Part shown: positions 22,398-33,102 of the stretch, in pieces
How positions within the stretch are numbered: position 1 is the first letter of the stretch
Layout of the letters: each line of letters opens with the position of its first letter
Notes under the pieces: generated by a model
Database searches by the model: none
What the model saw: only the letters and a program-made list of their open reading frames with translations
Told to the model about the DNA's origin: nothing
Source: Aphelidium insulamus
Lineage: Eukaryota; Aphelidiomycota; Aphelidea; Aphelidiaceae
DNA length: 64,000 bases
Assembly (NCBI GenBank): GCA_036784855.1
Contig: JAZDSV010000002.1
Span: 232,501 to 296,500 of the forward strand
Direction: 5' to 3'
Position numbers and translations under genes: made by a program

Positions 22398-24616
22398 ATG
22401 GAGCACGCGGAATCGCATTGTCCGCCCGTCGAACTGCAGACGATATGGCGGACACTGCGGCCGATACGGAGCAAGTTGCAGGCGCTGGGCAAGGTGATGC
22501 AGTCGGTCACGGCCAGACAGCCCGCCTCTTCGGTCCACGGTCGCGGTGTAGATGATATGGCGGGGTAAGTGTGCCGGCAGATGTATCACACACACTCATG
22601 TCAACAGTCGTGCCGGCAGGGAGCATGGAGCTGTCTCCCTGCATCGGCGACACCGTCTAGTCGGCAGGACATTCGCCGCACCGGGCGCCACCAACAACAC
22701 TGTGAATAAGCAGCATCGAGAACCGGCACCGCTCACCTCTGCCACCACGACGCCCATCGGCCGCAAGTATGGCCGCCGTCAGCCACACTTGTACACTGCC
22801 GAGTTTTTGGGACTGTGTTCGCCGGCGCGGCAACACATTCTCTTCCTGCGGATGGCGTACCGGGATGCGTTGTCAAAGTTTGGCGCCGGCAAGCACGTGG
22901 AGCGCGCCCGAGATACTTTGGAGCTTTACCGCGTGGAACCTCTGGGCCAACTGTGCGCGTATGTCATTGGCGACGCGATGGAGCAAGATCAGCTGGACAG
23001 GGAGGAGCAGGAGGAGATTTACGAGTGCATTCCCGGCCACTACCGTCGGTGAGTACCTCTGTAATGATCACACATATGTAGAGCTCTTATGGCAGTTTTG
23101 TGGCCTTGCAGCAGTTGGTCACGCTGGCCGTACTCCGCGAAGTAAGCCAACCCGAAACAGTGCGCGATCTAATTGAAACGTGTCTCCGTATGGACCTGCG
23201 ATATCAGGTGTGCACAGTTGTGTGTCTGTATATATGTTATGTTGCTCTCTGTACAAGTGTTTGTGTATATATGCATCTTCTAGTACCTCACATTATTTGC
23301 AGTGCGCATTCCTGGTGCGTGCAGCGCTGCTGTCTGGCGAAACCACGACATTGCGGTATAAGGATTTGGCATTCTATCACAGTACTAGCGTCATGCTATG
23401 CAAGGCGGACGAATTCTTCCAGACACTGTCGGGCTTGAGCGTGTCTGGCATGTCGGCTAGCAGTCAGTATGCGCTCATAGAGTTCTATCGAAGTATTCCA
23501 GAGAGCTCGTACAGCTCCGAGCACGCTTGGCAAGCCCTAAATTGGTTTGTGTTCAACGACTGTGATGCCGGAAAAGATCTAGAAGTGTTGCGTGCGTGGG
23601 CATCTCTCTTCATCCATAAATGTTTTGCAACGACACCGCTCAATGGGTCCCGCCTGCACCAGTTAGTCGATATGGCACTGCAGTCAATAACTCTACGCCA
23701 GTCGACGGAACTACTGGCAACTATATTATTGGCCGATCTACTAGCACGCGCGCCAGAGGCACCATGGATTCACTGGGCGGCTTTGGAGGAGATTTCGTGG
23801 GATTTCCCCCTCAAGCTGGCCGTTCTATCGATTTCTTCCGTGCCGCTACTCATAGCTCTGGCGCGCAAATTAGAACAGCGCGGCGTGGTGGAAATTGGCG
23901 TGAACCTGTTGACTCAGACGCTGGAGCAGTTTGACAGCCTGTGTGATGCTGACCAGCAGTTGCGCGACGAGTGCCAAGATTTGCTCAATGAAATGAATGT
24001 GCGAATGAAGGCCGCCAACAAGTCGCCTATACGGAGGTATGAATAACGTCAAAAGTTATTTGACGTTATTCCTCTGTTATTAATCACCATCAGGGCCGCC
24101 ACATTCGACTCTGACTTTGACGAGTGGGTGGTGGAGGCGGCAACTCTGTGCAGTTCAAGCACACAGCTGACATCTGATCTTTTTTTGAATCCCCCTCTGG
24201 CAACGCCGACCAGTAAGAGATTGCGACTGATCAGCGAGGAATCTCCCCTGCATCTGTGCACGCCATATTACAGTGGGAATCTGGACTCGGGTATCGCGCT
24301 CGGCAGTGAAAATATTGTTGCACGTGCTGATTCCGTGTGCAACAATCTTGGCTCGGGGCCGGTGGGCAGCTCCGAGGTGGACCATTTTCTCGTGGACTAT
24401 GAAAAGCGCGGCTACTCTGATTACAGCAGCCGGACCGACGCCAACATTTTGTCACTGGGTCAACTGCAAAGCGCGCCGGATGATCTTTGCAGCACTGTGG
24501 TGGATATTCGATCTGATTATGTGGATTTTGAGAACTTTGCCGTGGAAGGCTACAAGTGCAATTTTCCTGCTGGCCGAGTCCAGACGAGTCCCCGTTCCGG
24601 CCTGGGCTATTTATAG
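22398..24616 (+). CDS. Uncharacterised, largely helical protein
   Basis: Exons: 22398-22565, intron to 22608, then 22609-23050 (GRKYGRRQPHLYTAEFLGLC, HILFLRMAYRDALSKFG), one at about 23110-23208 (LQQLVTLAVLREVSQPETVR), a long one about 23304-24035, and a last one 24094-24616 after a 57-nt intron that contains a perfect hairpin. The middle is leucine-rich and helical (HEAT/ARM-like texture: ELLATILLADLLARAPEAPW, ISSVPLLIALARKLEQRGVV). The C-terminal part is acidic and Ser-rich (FDSDFDEWVVEA, TPTSKRLRLISEE), with a possible nuclear signal KRLR. No domain recognised. It ends 30 bp from the convergent kinesin gene. Confidence 0.6.
24041..24071. other. Perfect 13-bp hairpin inside an intron
   Basis: Left arm gaataacgtcaaa (24041-24053), 5-nt loop, right arm an exact reverse complement (24059-24071). 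It occupies the 5' part of the last intron (about 24037-24093) of the uncharacterised 22.4-24.6 kb gene. Confidence 0.85.
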
Positions 24617-24645
24617 AATATTTTTTTTGTATATATTGACTCTAT

Positions 24646-27041
24646 CTATGCGTAATGCTTTGCCTTATCGGCCAAACCGCGCGCTTCCGGTGTCGCGGCA
24701 CTCATTGCAAGCTCGGACTGTTTGATGGCATCGGCCGTGCTCAGGCGCAGTGAGGATTTCCGTGGTCGACCCCGGAGAACGCTTGCCGGACCACTTTTTC
24801 CGCCAGCAGGATTTGCAGCATCGTAGGACAGTAGTCCATCAGGGAACAGGATTGCGGGATCCGTACTCCAGTCCAGCATGTCGTCGCCGGTGTAGCTGGC
24901 CGGCAAACCGCTGGCCTTTTGGCGGCGCTGACGATCCGGATTCTCCACCAGATGTGCTAGCGGAAGGTGCCACGTTTCGGTTTCTGGCTCGAACCGTGCC
25001 CGGCCCTCAATGTAGTCCATGAAGGTGCGCGGAATGAAGGAGGAGGCGAGCAGGGTCTTGTACTGCACGTCCAGCGACAATTGGCGAATTGTGTTTAGCA
25101 GCTCGTCCCGCTCACGCTGTATCTCGGCCTGCGTGTCGCCCAGCTCCTGCTTGTGCTTCATGGTCAGTGTCCACAGTTTCTTCAGCTTGTCCGTCTTGGC
25201 CGACACTTCCTCCTGCAGGTTGGCGTACGACTCCTCCACGCGTAGCTTCTGCTCCTCTTGGATCTCCAAATCACGCTGCAGCTGCCGCTCGATCATGGCC
25301 TTCTCTTCCAGCAGTGCCGCCTGTTTCTGCAGTTCGATGGCGTGGCGCTCCGACTCGTCCAGCAGGTTGACGCCGCCCACCAGGAATTGTTGCTGCAACT
25401 GCTGGATCTTGAGGGCGATTTCGGCGCGCTCCGCCTGCTCCTGTTCGATCTCCTTGTGCCGCGCGTCCAGCTCCACCAGCAGCCGGGCACGATCTGCCTC
25501 CAGCATTGTGCGAGACTCCAAAATGGCCTGGCGCTCAGTGTCAATCTGTTCTTGGCGCTGCCGAATGGTGTCGTCGCTGAGTTGCTGCAGGGGACGGTGT
25601 GGGTGTGTCGCCGTTTGCTCCGACGTGGCATGTGTGTCTGTCAATTGTGACGGCTGTTCCGGTGGTGCATCGTTGCCATCGGCTCCTCCCGCGGATGCCG
25701 CCAGCTGCTCCTTCAGTTTTCGAATCTCCTCCTCAAACTCTCGCAGCATTGCGTCCTGCAGCAGTTAGCGGCTGGCAGTGTTGCGGCTGTGCATGGACAT
25801 AGACACCACAGGGGTACCCCCCCCCCCCCACTGACGTAGACACACACATACAACACACAGTAGACACACCTTGGGATCCTCATTGATCTTGGGCTTGTTC
25901 TTGATCTGCTTGGCACGGTTGGCGTAGCGCAGTGTGGACAGGGTCTCGTCCAGGTTGTAGACGGCTGGGGACACCGTGGCCACCATCATTGTCTTGCTGT
26001 TGCCGCCCAGCGAGTCTTGCAGAAGCCGCGTCAACTTGCTGTCTCGGTAGGGCACATGCGTCGACTTGCCGTCCACCAGCGCCGAGATGACATTGCCCAG
26101 CGCCGTCAGCGACAGGTTGATCTTGGCCGCCTCCTTCAGCCGGTCACCGGTGGCACCCGTCTTGGACTGCCGCTCCGAGCCGGCAAGGTCCACCAGGTGC
26201 AGTTTGCCGACGCGGATATGTTCCTCGTCGCTGCCGTCGACGGTCTCGGACGTCTCAACTGTCACGGTGAACAGCGAGTGCGACCGCGACGACTCGGCAT
26301 TCATCAGCGTGAAGCCAACGGCGCGCGCCTTGTTCCCCGTGGCCATCAGCTTGTCGATCTCGGCAATGTCACGCACAATGTACGTGGACAGATCCTTGAC
26401 GTAGATGCCGGTGTCGGGGCTCTCCTTCAGCTCCAGCCGGTCGCCCGCCTTGCCGTCGCCCGCCAACAAGTCGAGCACCTCTTCATTGTAGATTTCCAAG
26501 TAGGAGGCGCGTACCAGATGCTTCACGTTCTGCTCGGCGGCCTTGATGTGGTTGAATATCTGTTCAAACGAACGTGGCAATATTCCGCGCAGCTCCTCCG
26601 GGCCATCGCGCACTCCCTGCATGGAGAATGTCTTGCCGGAGCCTGATTATGTTATATACACGTATGTTGTATGTATCGAGTACGCACCGGTCTGGCCGTA
26701 GGCAAAGATGGTCCCGTTGTAGCCGGCGATTACCGCGTCCACAATCGGCCTGGCAGTCAGATCGTACACGTCCACCTGACTGGTCTCCTATCCGAACGTG
26801 TAGTCGAATGTGAATGACTTGGCGGTGCTTTCCGGTTCCGTCGGGCTGCGCACGGTGATGCTGTGTGCGGCGGGTTCCACTTGCACGCAGCTGGCGTTCT
26901 TGGCCGCCTGTTCGCGCTGAGACATTGGCCGACATCGAATCACCACCTTGACACACTCCTTGTCCGTGGGCTGCGGTGCCTGCAGTCATCTTTTAAACCT
27001 TGGTAGTAGTATTCAGCGGATATATAATACTGTCATACCAT
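24646..27041 (-). CDS. Kinesin-2 (KIF3-type) motor subunit with an in-frame TAG in the motor domain
   Basis: Kinesin-2 drives anterograde intraflagellar transport. Motor landmarks: [32 protein letters not shown]-loop [11 protein letters not shown] (its Gly codon split by an intron near 26645-26690), switch [12 protein letters not shown], switch [27 protein letters not shown], and [16 protein letters not shown] with [17 protein letters not shown] leading to the neck. An intron of about 120 nt (25757-25870) precedes a long coiled coil ([16 protein letters not shown] to about 25050) and a tail. At 26788-26790 the reading frame FTFDYTFG[18 protein letters not shown] contains TAG with no plausible intron around it; both sides are well conserved. 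The start is inferred as an exon holding little more than ATG (27039-27041) spliced over 59 nt to [11 protein letters not shown]. Confidence 0.85.
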
Positions 27042-27672
27042 TGCGTATAATCTGCGCAATAATCGGATGCAGCAACAATATCTTGGAGAGAGTGCGGACA
27101 AGTTGAAATGGCCATGGCAACCACGGAGATCAAATGCCGTAGGGCCTCTGTAACGAGAACGACAGATCACAGGCGCGGCCAAGATGTGTTTGAGTATTCA
27201 CAGCTTGGTTGATGGCACGTAATTAAGAGATATTTAATGTGAAAGCGGACCATCTTTGTCCTCCCCGCATCGGCGGTGCCCTCTGAACGCGCAGCATATC
27301 CCGGATGGCGGTAAACAAGCTCAGCGACTGCAGTTCCTTGAATTCCTTGCGTCCATATTGCACATGCTGGATAGTTTCAGTGTACGAGGTTTAAAAGACG
27401 TTTGCAGACGACAAGCGATGAAATAAATTTGAACTCTGCCACTGTTGCCCTCGTCGTTTGTATTGCAGCTATGTAAAGTAGTTGAGGCAAACACCAATGT
27501 CGCACAGAAATCATATTGCATGAAATATGAACATCGCTTGTCAGCATGGTGACTTTCCAGCTTTTGATATGTTTAAGCAGCTGCCACTGTCGTCATACTA
27601 ATACATTGTATCTTGCACCAAAGCACATTTATTACTCTCTCTTTTCCAGCGCGACCAACACACGGCACACAA
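27042..27672. other. Intergenic gap between the kinesin and HRD1 genes
   Basis: About 630 bp; both neighbours are on the minus strand, so this holds the kinesin promoter and the HRD1 3' region. No protein-like frame or RNA gene stands out. Confidence 0.6.
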
Positions 27673-29660
27673 TCACGGTGACTGTGGTTGTTGCTGCGGA
27701 GGCTGAGATGCTTGTGAAGGTGGCGGTGGAAGCACTTGCCCTGTGACGGTGGCCGTCTGAGAATCCACCAGCGACAAGTACTGCTCCAGTCGCACGACCA
27801 TCGACGACACCTCGTCCTGGATACCGGATAAAAATCGAATCCGCTCCACGACATTGTCACGCAACTGGCCCTCCATCCGACGCAGTTGCTCGTCCGAGAG
27901 CAGTGGCATCACTTGTTCCGTAGGAAAGCGTTGCTGCTGCAGGTGCGACCTGTCGCCGGAAGCCGGATGATTGTTGAATAGGGGGATAAGGCGGAAGCCG
28001 GGCATGTGCGGTACAGTGGGCATGGAGGTAGTAGATGGTGGTGAGTGCGGCGCAGACGTAGGCAACGTCGCAGAGGATGATGACGAGGACGACGATGCAG
28101 GTGGATGCGGTAGTGGTGGCATGACATGCGCGGATGATCCGGCTGGAGGGGGCGCGGTTGCTGGAACATTTGGAGCCACGTCTGGTCTTGGAACCGGTGG
28201 GAGCTGTGGTATAGGTTGCTGATGTATGGGAGGCGGTGCTGCTTGTCCTGCTGCTAGTCCGAGTGGAGGTCGATTTGCCAAAGGTACTATCCTTGGCGGT
28301 GGCGCTGCGATCGAGTAAGATACGGAACAAGTACTATGACATTGATGTGTACCGGTCTCTGGGACGAGAACAGTTCGGCGACAGGTGGGGCACGATTGTT
28401 GCCGCTCCAGCCAGGATCGTAGGCACCGAAAGTGGAAAATGTGTCCGCAAGGCAACTTTTTCGGCTGCCCACTCAAATCCATGTCTTCACGACAGATAAT
28501 GCACGTGCGATCAGTTTGCTGCAATTCGGCCATTGTGGCATTCGGGTACCTGGAACACTATAAGATGAAGAATTCATCAAAGTATTGATATACGAACCGG
28601 CTATTCATGTTGGCCATTGCACGCCTGTACTGGATAAACGAGCGTAGCCGATTTATAAACTTTTGCAGCGTAGTGTACAGGTCGCGAATAATGTGTAGCG
28701 GCAGTCCGTAATGACTCAGAATGATCACGAAAAAGCAAGTGTACGTCACCAATTTGATGAACTCTGACGGGATGAGCTCTTACAGAAAACCACATTCAAC
28801 GCACCGGTTATTAGGTCCAAGTAGAAAAGATACACAGATTTCTCTTCCCAAGCGGCCTCGGAACGCTGATCAATTGTGTGTAGCACGTACTTTACAAACG
28901 TGGCCAGGGCATTCGACGCCAATATCACAAACTGAATGTTAGACTTTATCAGAGTGGTTACGAAATTCGCACCTCGAAGCCAAACAGCAACATCATGGAG
29001 GGCCCAGAGGCGTATGTGACAGAGACGGCGTAGTGCACCATCAGCACATCCACAGCAAACAGCAAACACATCAGCACCGGCATCTTGCTGTGGAAAGACC
29101 GGTTCATCTGTGGCGCCTGCTCCATCTATCAACAATAGAATGAGCACACTATTAATATATATATATCATGCATACGTACAAAGTCCACACGGTCCATCGC
29201 CAGCCAGTGAAATGTTTTGACCAGCAGCAAGAATGTAAAGTAGGTGACAAATTGCGAGCCGAAATCTTCGCGGAAAATCGTCATGGCCAAACACGACTCG
29301 GAGATGCTGAACCACAGCCGCTCATAGAGATGCTGCGAGCAAGCATGTCAGTGCGTGACAGACAGCTGGATAAAAAGCAATATGCACCTCGTGCTCTATG
29401 ACGCGCAGCGGACCGATAAAGATGCGTTTGAGCAGTGTGCCGACCAACACGGCCGACAGCACCACCATGTTCATCATTGCCTGTAGCAGATTAGACGCAG
29501 GGTATCCAAACTGACTGACCACACGTACCATAACGGCAGCGTTCGAGTGCGCCAGATGGATGGCGGCCGGGTAGAATTGGCGGCCGTGTGTGAGGTAGGC
29601 GTGAGTCACGGCCAGGCCGGCAAGGCCAGTGCTGACCACGGTGTACGCAAGCAGTTGCAT
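27673..29660 (-). CDS. SYVN1: HRD1/synoviolin, ER-associated E3 ubiquitin ligase
   Basis: HRD1 is the multi-spanning ER ubiquitin ligase and retrotranslocation channel of ERAD. The N-terminus MQLLAYTVVSTGLAGLAVTH, HGRQFYPAAIHLAHS, VLVGTLLKRIFIGPLR, the block HLYERLWFSISESCLAMTIF, FHWLAMDRVDF, LATFVKYVLHTIDQRSE and NRLRSFIQYRRAMANMNSRY follow the family in order, giving about six membrane helices. The RING-H2 domain is CIICREDM, then LPCGHIFHFRCLRSWLERQQ and SCPTC. A Pro/Ser-rich cytosolic tail of about 230 residues follows and ends in PQQQPQSP. There are seven or so small introns between 28550 and 29530 (one with a TA tract near 29155). Start at 29660 by homology; the frame is open further upstream. 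Divergent from the tetraspanin gene, 249 bp between starts. Confidence 0.93.
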
Positions 29661-29909
29661 GCGTGCAGGAGCGTATAGCAAGCAGTAGACAGTGCTGTGG
29701 GAGATAGGGGACGTGTGTCGCGGGTAGCAGATGTTCTGGCGGTCGGGCAAAGCGGAGGTTGCGCGCGCAACGAAGCAAAGCAGAAAGAGCGCCAAGCACG
29801 GTTATCTCGGCGCTGTCACCGTCTTTCTTCTTTCCGCCAAATTTTTCTTCTTTCCAGCAACTTTCTTCTTTCCGCCGATTTTTCTTCTTTCCTGCGGCCG
29901 CCAACACCA
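29661..29909. promoter_or_regulatory. Bidirectional promoter of HRD1 and tetraspanin with repeated CT-rich motif
   Basis: Between two divergent start codons 249 bp apart. On the tetraspanin coding strand, about 29820-29895 carries several copies of a tttcttctttcc-type word separated by gccaa/agca/gcc spacers, ending about 15 bp before the ATG. Confidence 0.5.
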
Positions 29910-30916
29910 ATGTCCAGCAAGGACGGCAAAGTGCACTCTTTCCTGGCGCAGTTCCTGGTCTACCTGCTCAGTGTCCTGTTCTTTGTGCTGGGCGCGGTGC
30001 TTATCGGTGCAGCCTCCTATGTCTACTTGTGTCAGTGCCGGTGTTTAACTGTGTGTGTGTGCGCGCTCCGACTGACACTGACTGCATTGCAGATGGAACC
30101 GGTGCCGCTGCAGTGTCGCAGACCACAGCTATCATCGGTAAACAATGCATTTTAGATGACTGACTGCAGCTGGCTGACGGTTGAAACAGGCAGTGCTGTT
30201 GTGGGCGCAATTCTGGTGTTGACATCATTCTGCGGTATGTGTTTAATGAACCAAATGCTCTCATAAGAATCTCCAACACACTGTGGCGCAGGCTGTGCGG
30301 GAATACGAAATCGTGGATTCCTCATTCTGTTCACGCTGATATTGCTGGCCATCATGATTTGTACGTACACGTATTTATATAATCTTCCAAGAGATGAGAT
30401 CCAACTAAATGTACTTTCCCACAGGCCAAATAGTGCTGGCAGTAAATATATCAAAACTGTCGGACACATCAACGGACAATCTGAGCAGTGTATGGTCGAA
30501 CGTTCCCGCTGACACGCGCCTGTCCATACAGAATGAGGTGAGCATGATGAAATTATATTCATGATGACTGTACTGCATGAATATTGTAATGAAGTATGAC
30601 CTACTCACAGGGAAACTGTTGTGGATTCAATGATCCGAGTGATCGCGCTGAAGCGTCGGCCACGTGCCCTGGCAGCGCGACCAACGGCTGCTATGAGACG
30701 ATGAAGTCATTTGCCCTGACGTACAATGAGCCGACATTCATTGCGCTTCTGGTGCTGGTGGTCCCGGAACTTGTTACACTGCTCGTCTGCTGCTGGGTTA
30801 TTGTGTTTCGACGTCCAAGCAAGCGCCGTCCCACGACATACAGCGGCGATTCTGGCGTGTATCGTCGCAGCGGACATCATCACGCTTCTGGGGTATATTA
30901 TGCTACGTGCATTTAG
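29910..30916 (+). CDS. Tetraspanin
   Basis: A four-helix membrane organiser. TM1: FLAQFLVYLLSVLFFVLGAV. After two introns, TM2: VVGAILVLTSFCG. Next exon, TM3: GFLILFTLILLAIMI plus QIVLAVNISKL. The large loop contains the family CCG motif (GNCCGFNDPSD) with matching cysteines (ATCPGSATNGCYE). TM4: FIALLVLVVPELVTLLVCCW, then a short basic tail. It is cut by about six introns of 40-70 nt (around 30030-30090, 30135-30188, 30233-30291, 30359-30423, 30538-30610), each at a conserved-looking boundary. The large loop is short for a metazoan-type tetraspanin. Confidence 0.85.
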
Positions 30917-31136
30917 GAAATTATGTGCGTTCATGCTGACTCTTATGTTAGGACGGCCACACCAGTAGTGTCCTGTACGCTTAGCCACTAGTTAATCCCA
31001 CTCCTCGTTCGAACTCCACGCTTGCACTCTCACGGTTCCACATAGATTTCAGTGTTCATTTACAGGTGCATCACAAAGAGCAAGACCGTTATTTCAGTGT
31101 ATGTTCACGTAATGCGCAATACCAATGAAGTATTAT

Positions 31137-31730
31137 TCAGCCCACGAACGAGGCAGCGGCAATTGTGCCCAGCAGGAAGATGAACACGGCGGGAATAGTG
31201 AGCCAGCTCCACACGGGCCACACCGCCACGTTGAACATTATATAGGCAGTGACACCGAATGCCGTGGCCAACCGCACAGCCATCGGGGCATATTGTGTGT
31301 ACTGAGTGGACTCGGTGAGCTTGATGCCGCGCATGTGCACCAGATACACAGTCAGGTAGGCGAACACCACCGTGAACAATCCGCTCGCGGTCGCCGATGC
31401 ATACAGCGCCATTCTGTAGAGTTTGAAATGGTAATATAGACTGATACACCGGAATACTCTTGTATCAAGGGCACTCATCATTCCAGTATCCATAACGCAC
31501 CTATTAACACGGGAATCGGACCACAGCACCGCCGGCAGGTCCATGTACCACGCCAGAGCCAATGCGCCCCCAATGTAGCCGAGAGATTCGACAGCAGAGC
31601 CGCGCTGCTCCCCATCCCCCGCCGTCTCGTGGCCGTCCTTGGGTGCACGGTACTCTTCAAAATTACTGTCACCCGACGGCAACGCATCCGACAGCGTGGC
31701 ATCTGCGCCCGCGCGGTTCCTTGCTGGCAT
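31137..31730 (-). CDS. TMEM128-like four-helix membrane protein
   Basis: After a polar N-terminus the protein has four helices: YIGGALALAWYMDLPAVLW, ATASGLFTVVFAYLTVYLVH, MAVRLATAFGVTAYIMFNVA and SWLTIPAVFIFLLGTIAAAS. One intron (about 31415-31499, 85 nt) joins DSRVNR to MALYASAT. The last two helices with VAVWPVWSWLTIP between them match the TMEM128 family, small ER proteins of unknown biochemical role. Start at 31730 (MPARNRAGAD) after an acceptor-like stretch, so a small upstream exon is possible. Convergent with the tetraspanin gene. Confidence 0.55.
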   Translation of the reverse strand: MPARNRAGADATLSDALPSGDSNFEEYRAPKDGHETAGDGEQRGSAVESLGYIGGALALAWYMDLPAVLWSDSRVNRCVMDTGMMSALDTRVFRCISLYYHFKLYRMALYASATASGLFTVVFAYLTVYLVHMRGIKLTESTQYTQYAPMAVRLATAFGVTAYIMFNVAVWPVWSWLTIPAVFIFLLGTIAAASFVG

Positions 31731-31904
31731 TGCCTGTGCGTGTATTAATATTCTCTGTATACTTACACCATACATACAACACGGCATGTAAAATATACTA
31801 AAGATATATTGCTAAATAATTGTGTAGTGTAGTGTAAATGCCGGCAGATTTTGTATTTATCAGCTCTAATGTGTAGCCACCGCCCATTGGTCACCTTGCC
31901 GCGA

Positions 31905-32806
31905 TTAATTGTTTTGCATCGCGGCATCGATGAGGGACACCGCGGTGCCGGGGCAGTTTGCGAGCGCATAATCACGCGGAAGGTATCCATTGCTGTCCCG
32001 ACGTGTCAGCATGACTCGCATGTCTGATACCGTATGAACGGCGTTCAGCAGCTCGATGGCCACGCTGCACTTCTTGTTGACCAGCGCACGTGTCAGTGGG
32101 AGTCGGCCACGTCTATCGGCGGCAAACAGAAGCCGTGGAAACCGCATGGACAGCCACCGTGCCACAATCTTCCTTCCATATGTCGCCGCTGAGCCAAGCA
32201 GATTTTCTCCATTGCAACCGCGCAGCAGCGAGATGTATTGGAAATCAAAACTTTTGTTGGCGCCAACGATCGCTGCATTGTGACCGCCGGCGGAGAACAG
32301 CATCTCCTGCACTCCCCACAGGATCAGATATTGCAACACATCGAGGTGACCGCCATACACGGCCAAAAACAGCGGATGGTGGCCCTGTGTTCCCTCGAAT
32401 GTTGCTAGTGGCAGTTTTAGCACGTTGTGCGCGTGTACCACTCCGTCCATGTTGCCGCGCACAACGCTGTCCGCAAATTGTCTGACATACTCTTGTTGCA
32501 GCTGCGGTGACGCTGCCGAGAATTCAAAGACATGCGTCATGATGCTTGCTGCCACTGGCTGCCATGAGAGAGGCACATTTGTCGCAAAATTCGTGACTGG
32601 ACGCGTGCTGATTACATGGTGATTCTTCGCGGCCATAGCAGAGTTTGCAGGATTAACGTGGAACCAAGCCGGGTATCGTCCCTAGCATCAGGTTCTGGTA
32701 CATTTCCAGCCTTTCCAGGCCGGTCTTCCCGGTTGTAGCCGTTAACAGCGTGGCAAGCATGAAGTCCGATTAGCAAGAGCAGCGCGCTACAAAATAATTT
32801 TTCCAT
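31905..32806 (-). CDS. Secreted ankyrin-repeat protein, paralogue A
   Basis: Exon 1 (from 32806) encodes a clear signal peptide (MEKLFCSALLLLIGLHACHA) and a polar stretch. A 50-nt GT-AG intron (about 32605-32655) joins ...LGST to TRPVTNFATN. The body has degenerate ankyrin repeats: GTQGHHPLFLAVYGGHLDVL, GENLLGSAATYGRKIVARWL, DRRGRLPLTRALVNKKCSVA, DSNGYLPRDYALAN. It shares layout with the next two genes downstream on the same strand: a signal peptide, a helical lead-in with LQQ..., then FEG...HPLFLAV. There is no membrane anchor. Secreted ankyrin proteins are a known effector class in some protist parasites; that role here is inference. Confidence 0.7.
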
Positions 32807-33102
32807 TTTCGGAAGATGATGCAGCAGGAGCCCCTGCATCCTATTAAAGCCCCCTGACTCTTTGCCAGATTTAATCAGCGCTCATTCAGCTGTTAAATAC
32901 TGCATCTTGTATCTCGCTATTCTTCTCATTCATATATGATGCAATTTGTAGTTAAAATTGTATAGAGCCGTCAATACGGTCTGCTACGGTCTGCTTTCGA
33001 ACTGAAAGTGACTAGAATGCCTGGCCGCGACCTCGAATACTTAACCTCAACCGGCCCACGCCTATGCGTGAAATCTAATATAATGAAGCAGTGTTGAACG
33101 CA

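Noticed and set aside
26017-26646. Long plus-strand frames antisense to the kinesin motor
   Set aside because: Shadow of the conserved minus-strand motor sequence; no family motifs on the plus strand.
26788-26790. Reassigned genetic code (UAG as glutamine)
   Set aside because: TAG terminates several full-length conserved genes in the window (AASDH, eIF5, adenylosuccinate synthetase), so a code change does not explain the kinesin TAG.
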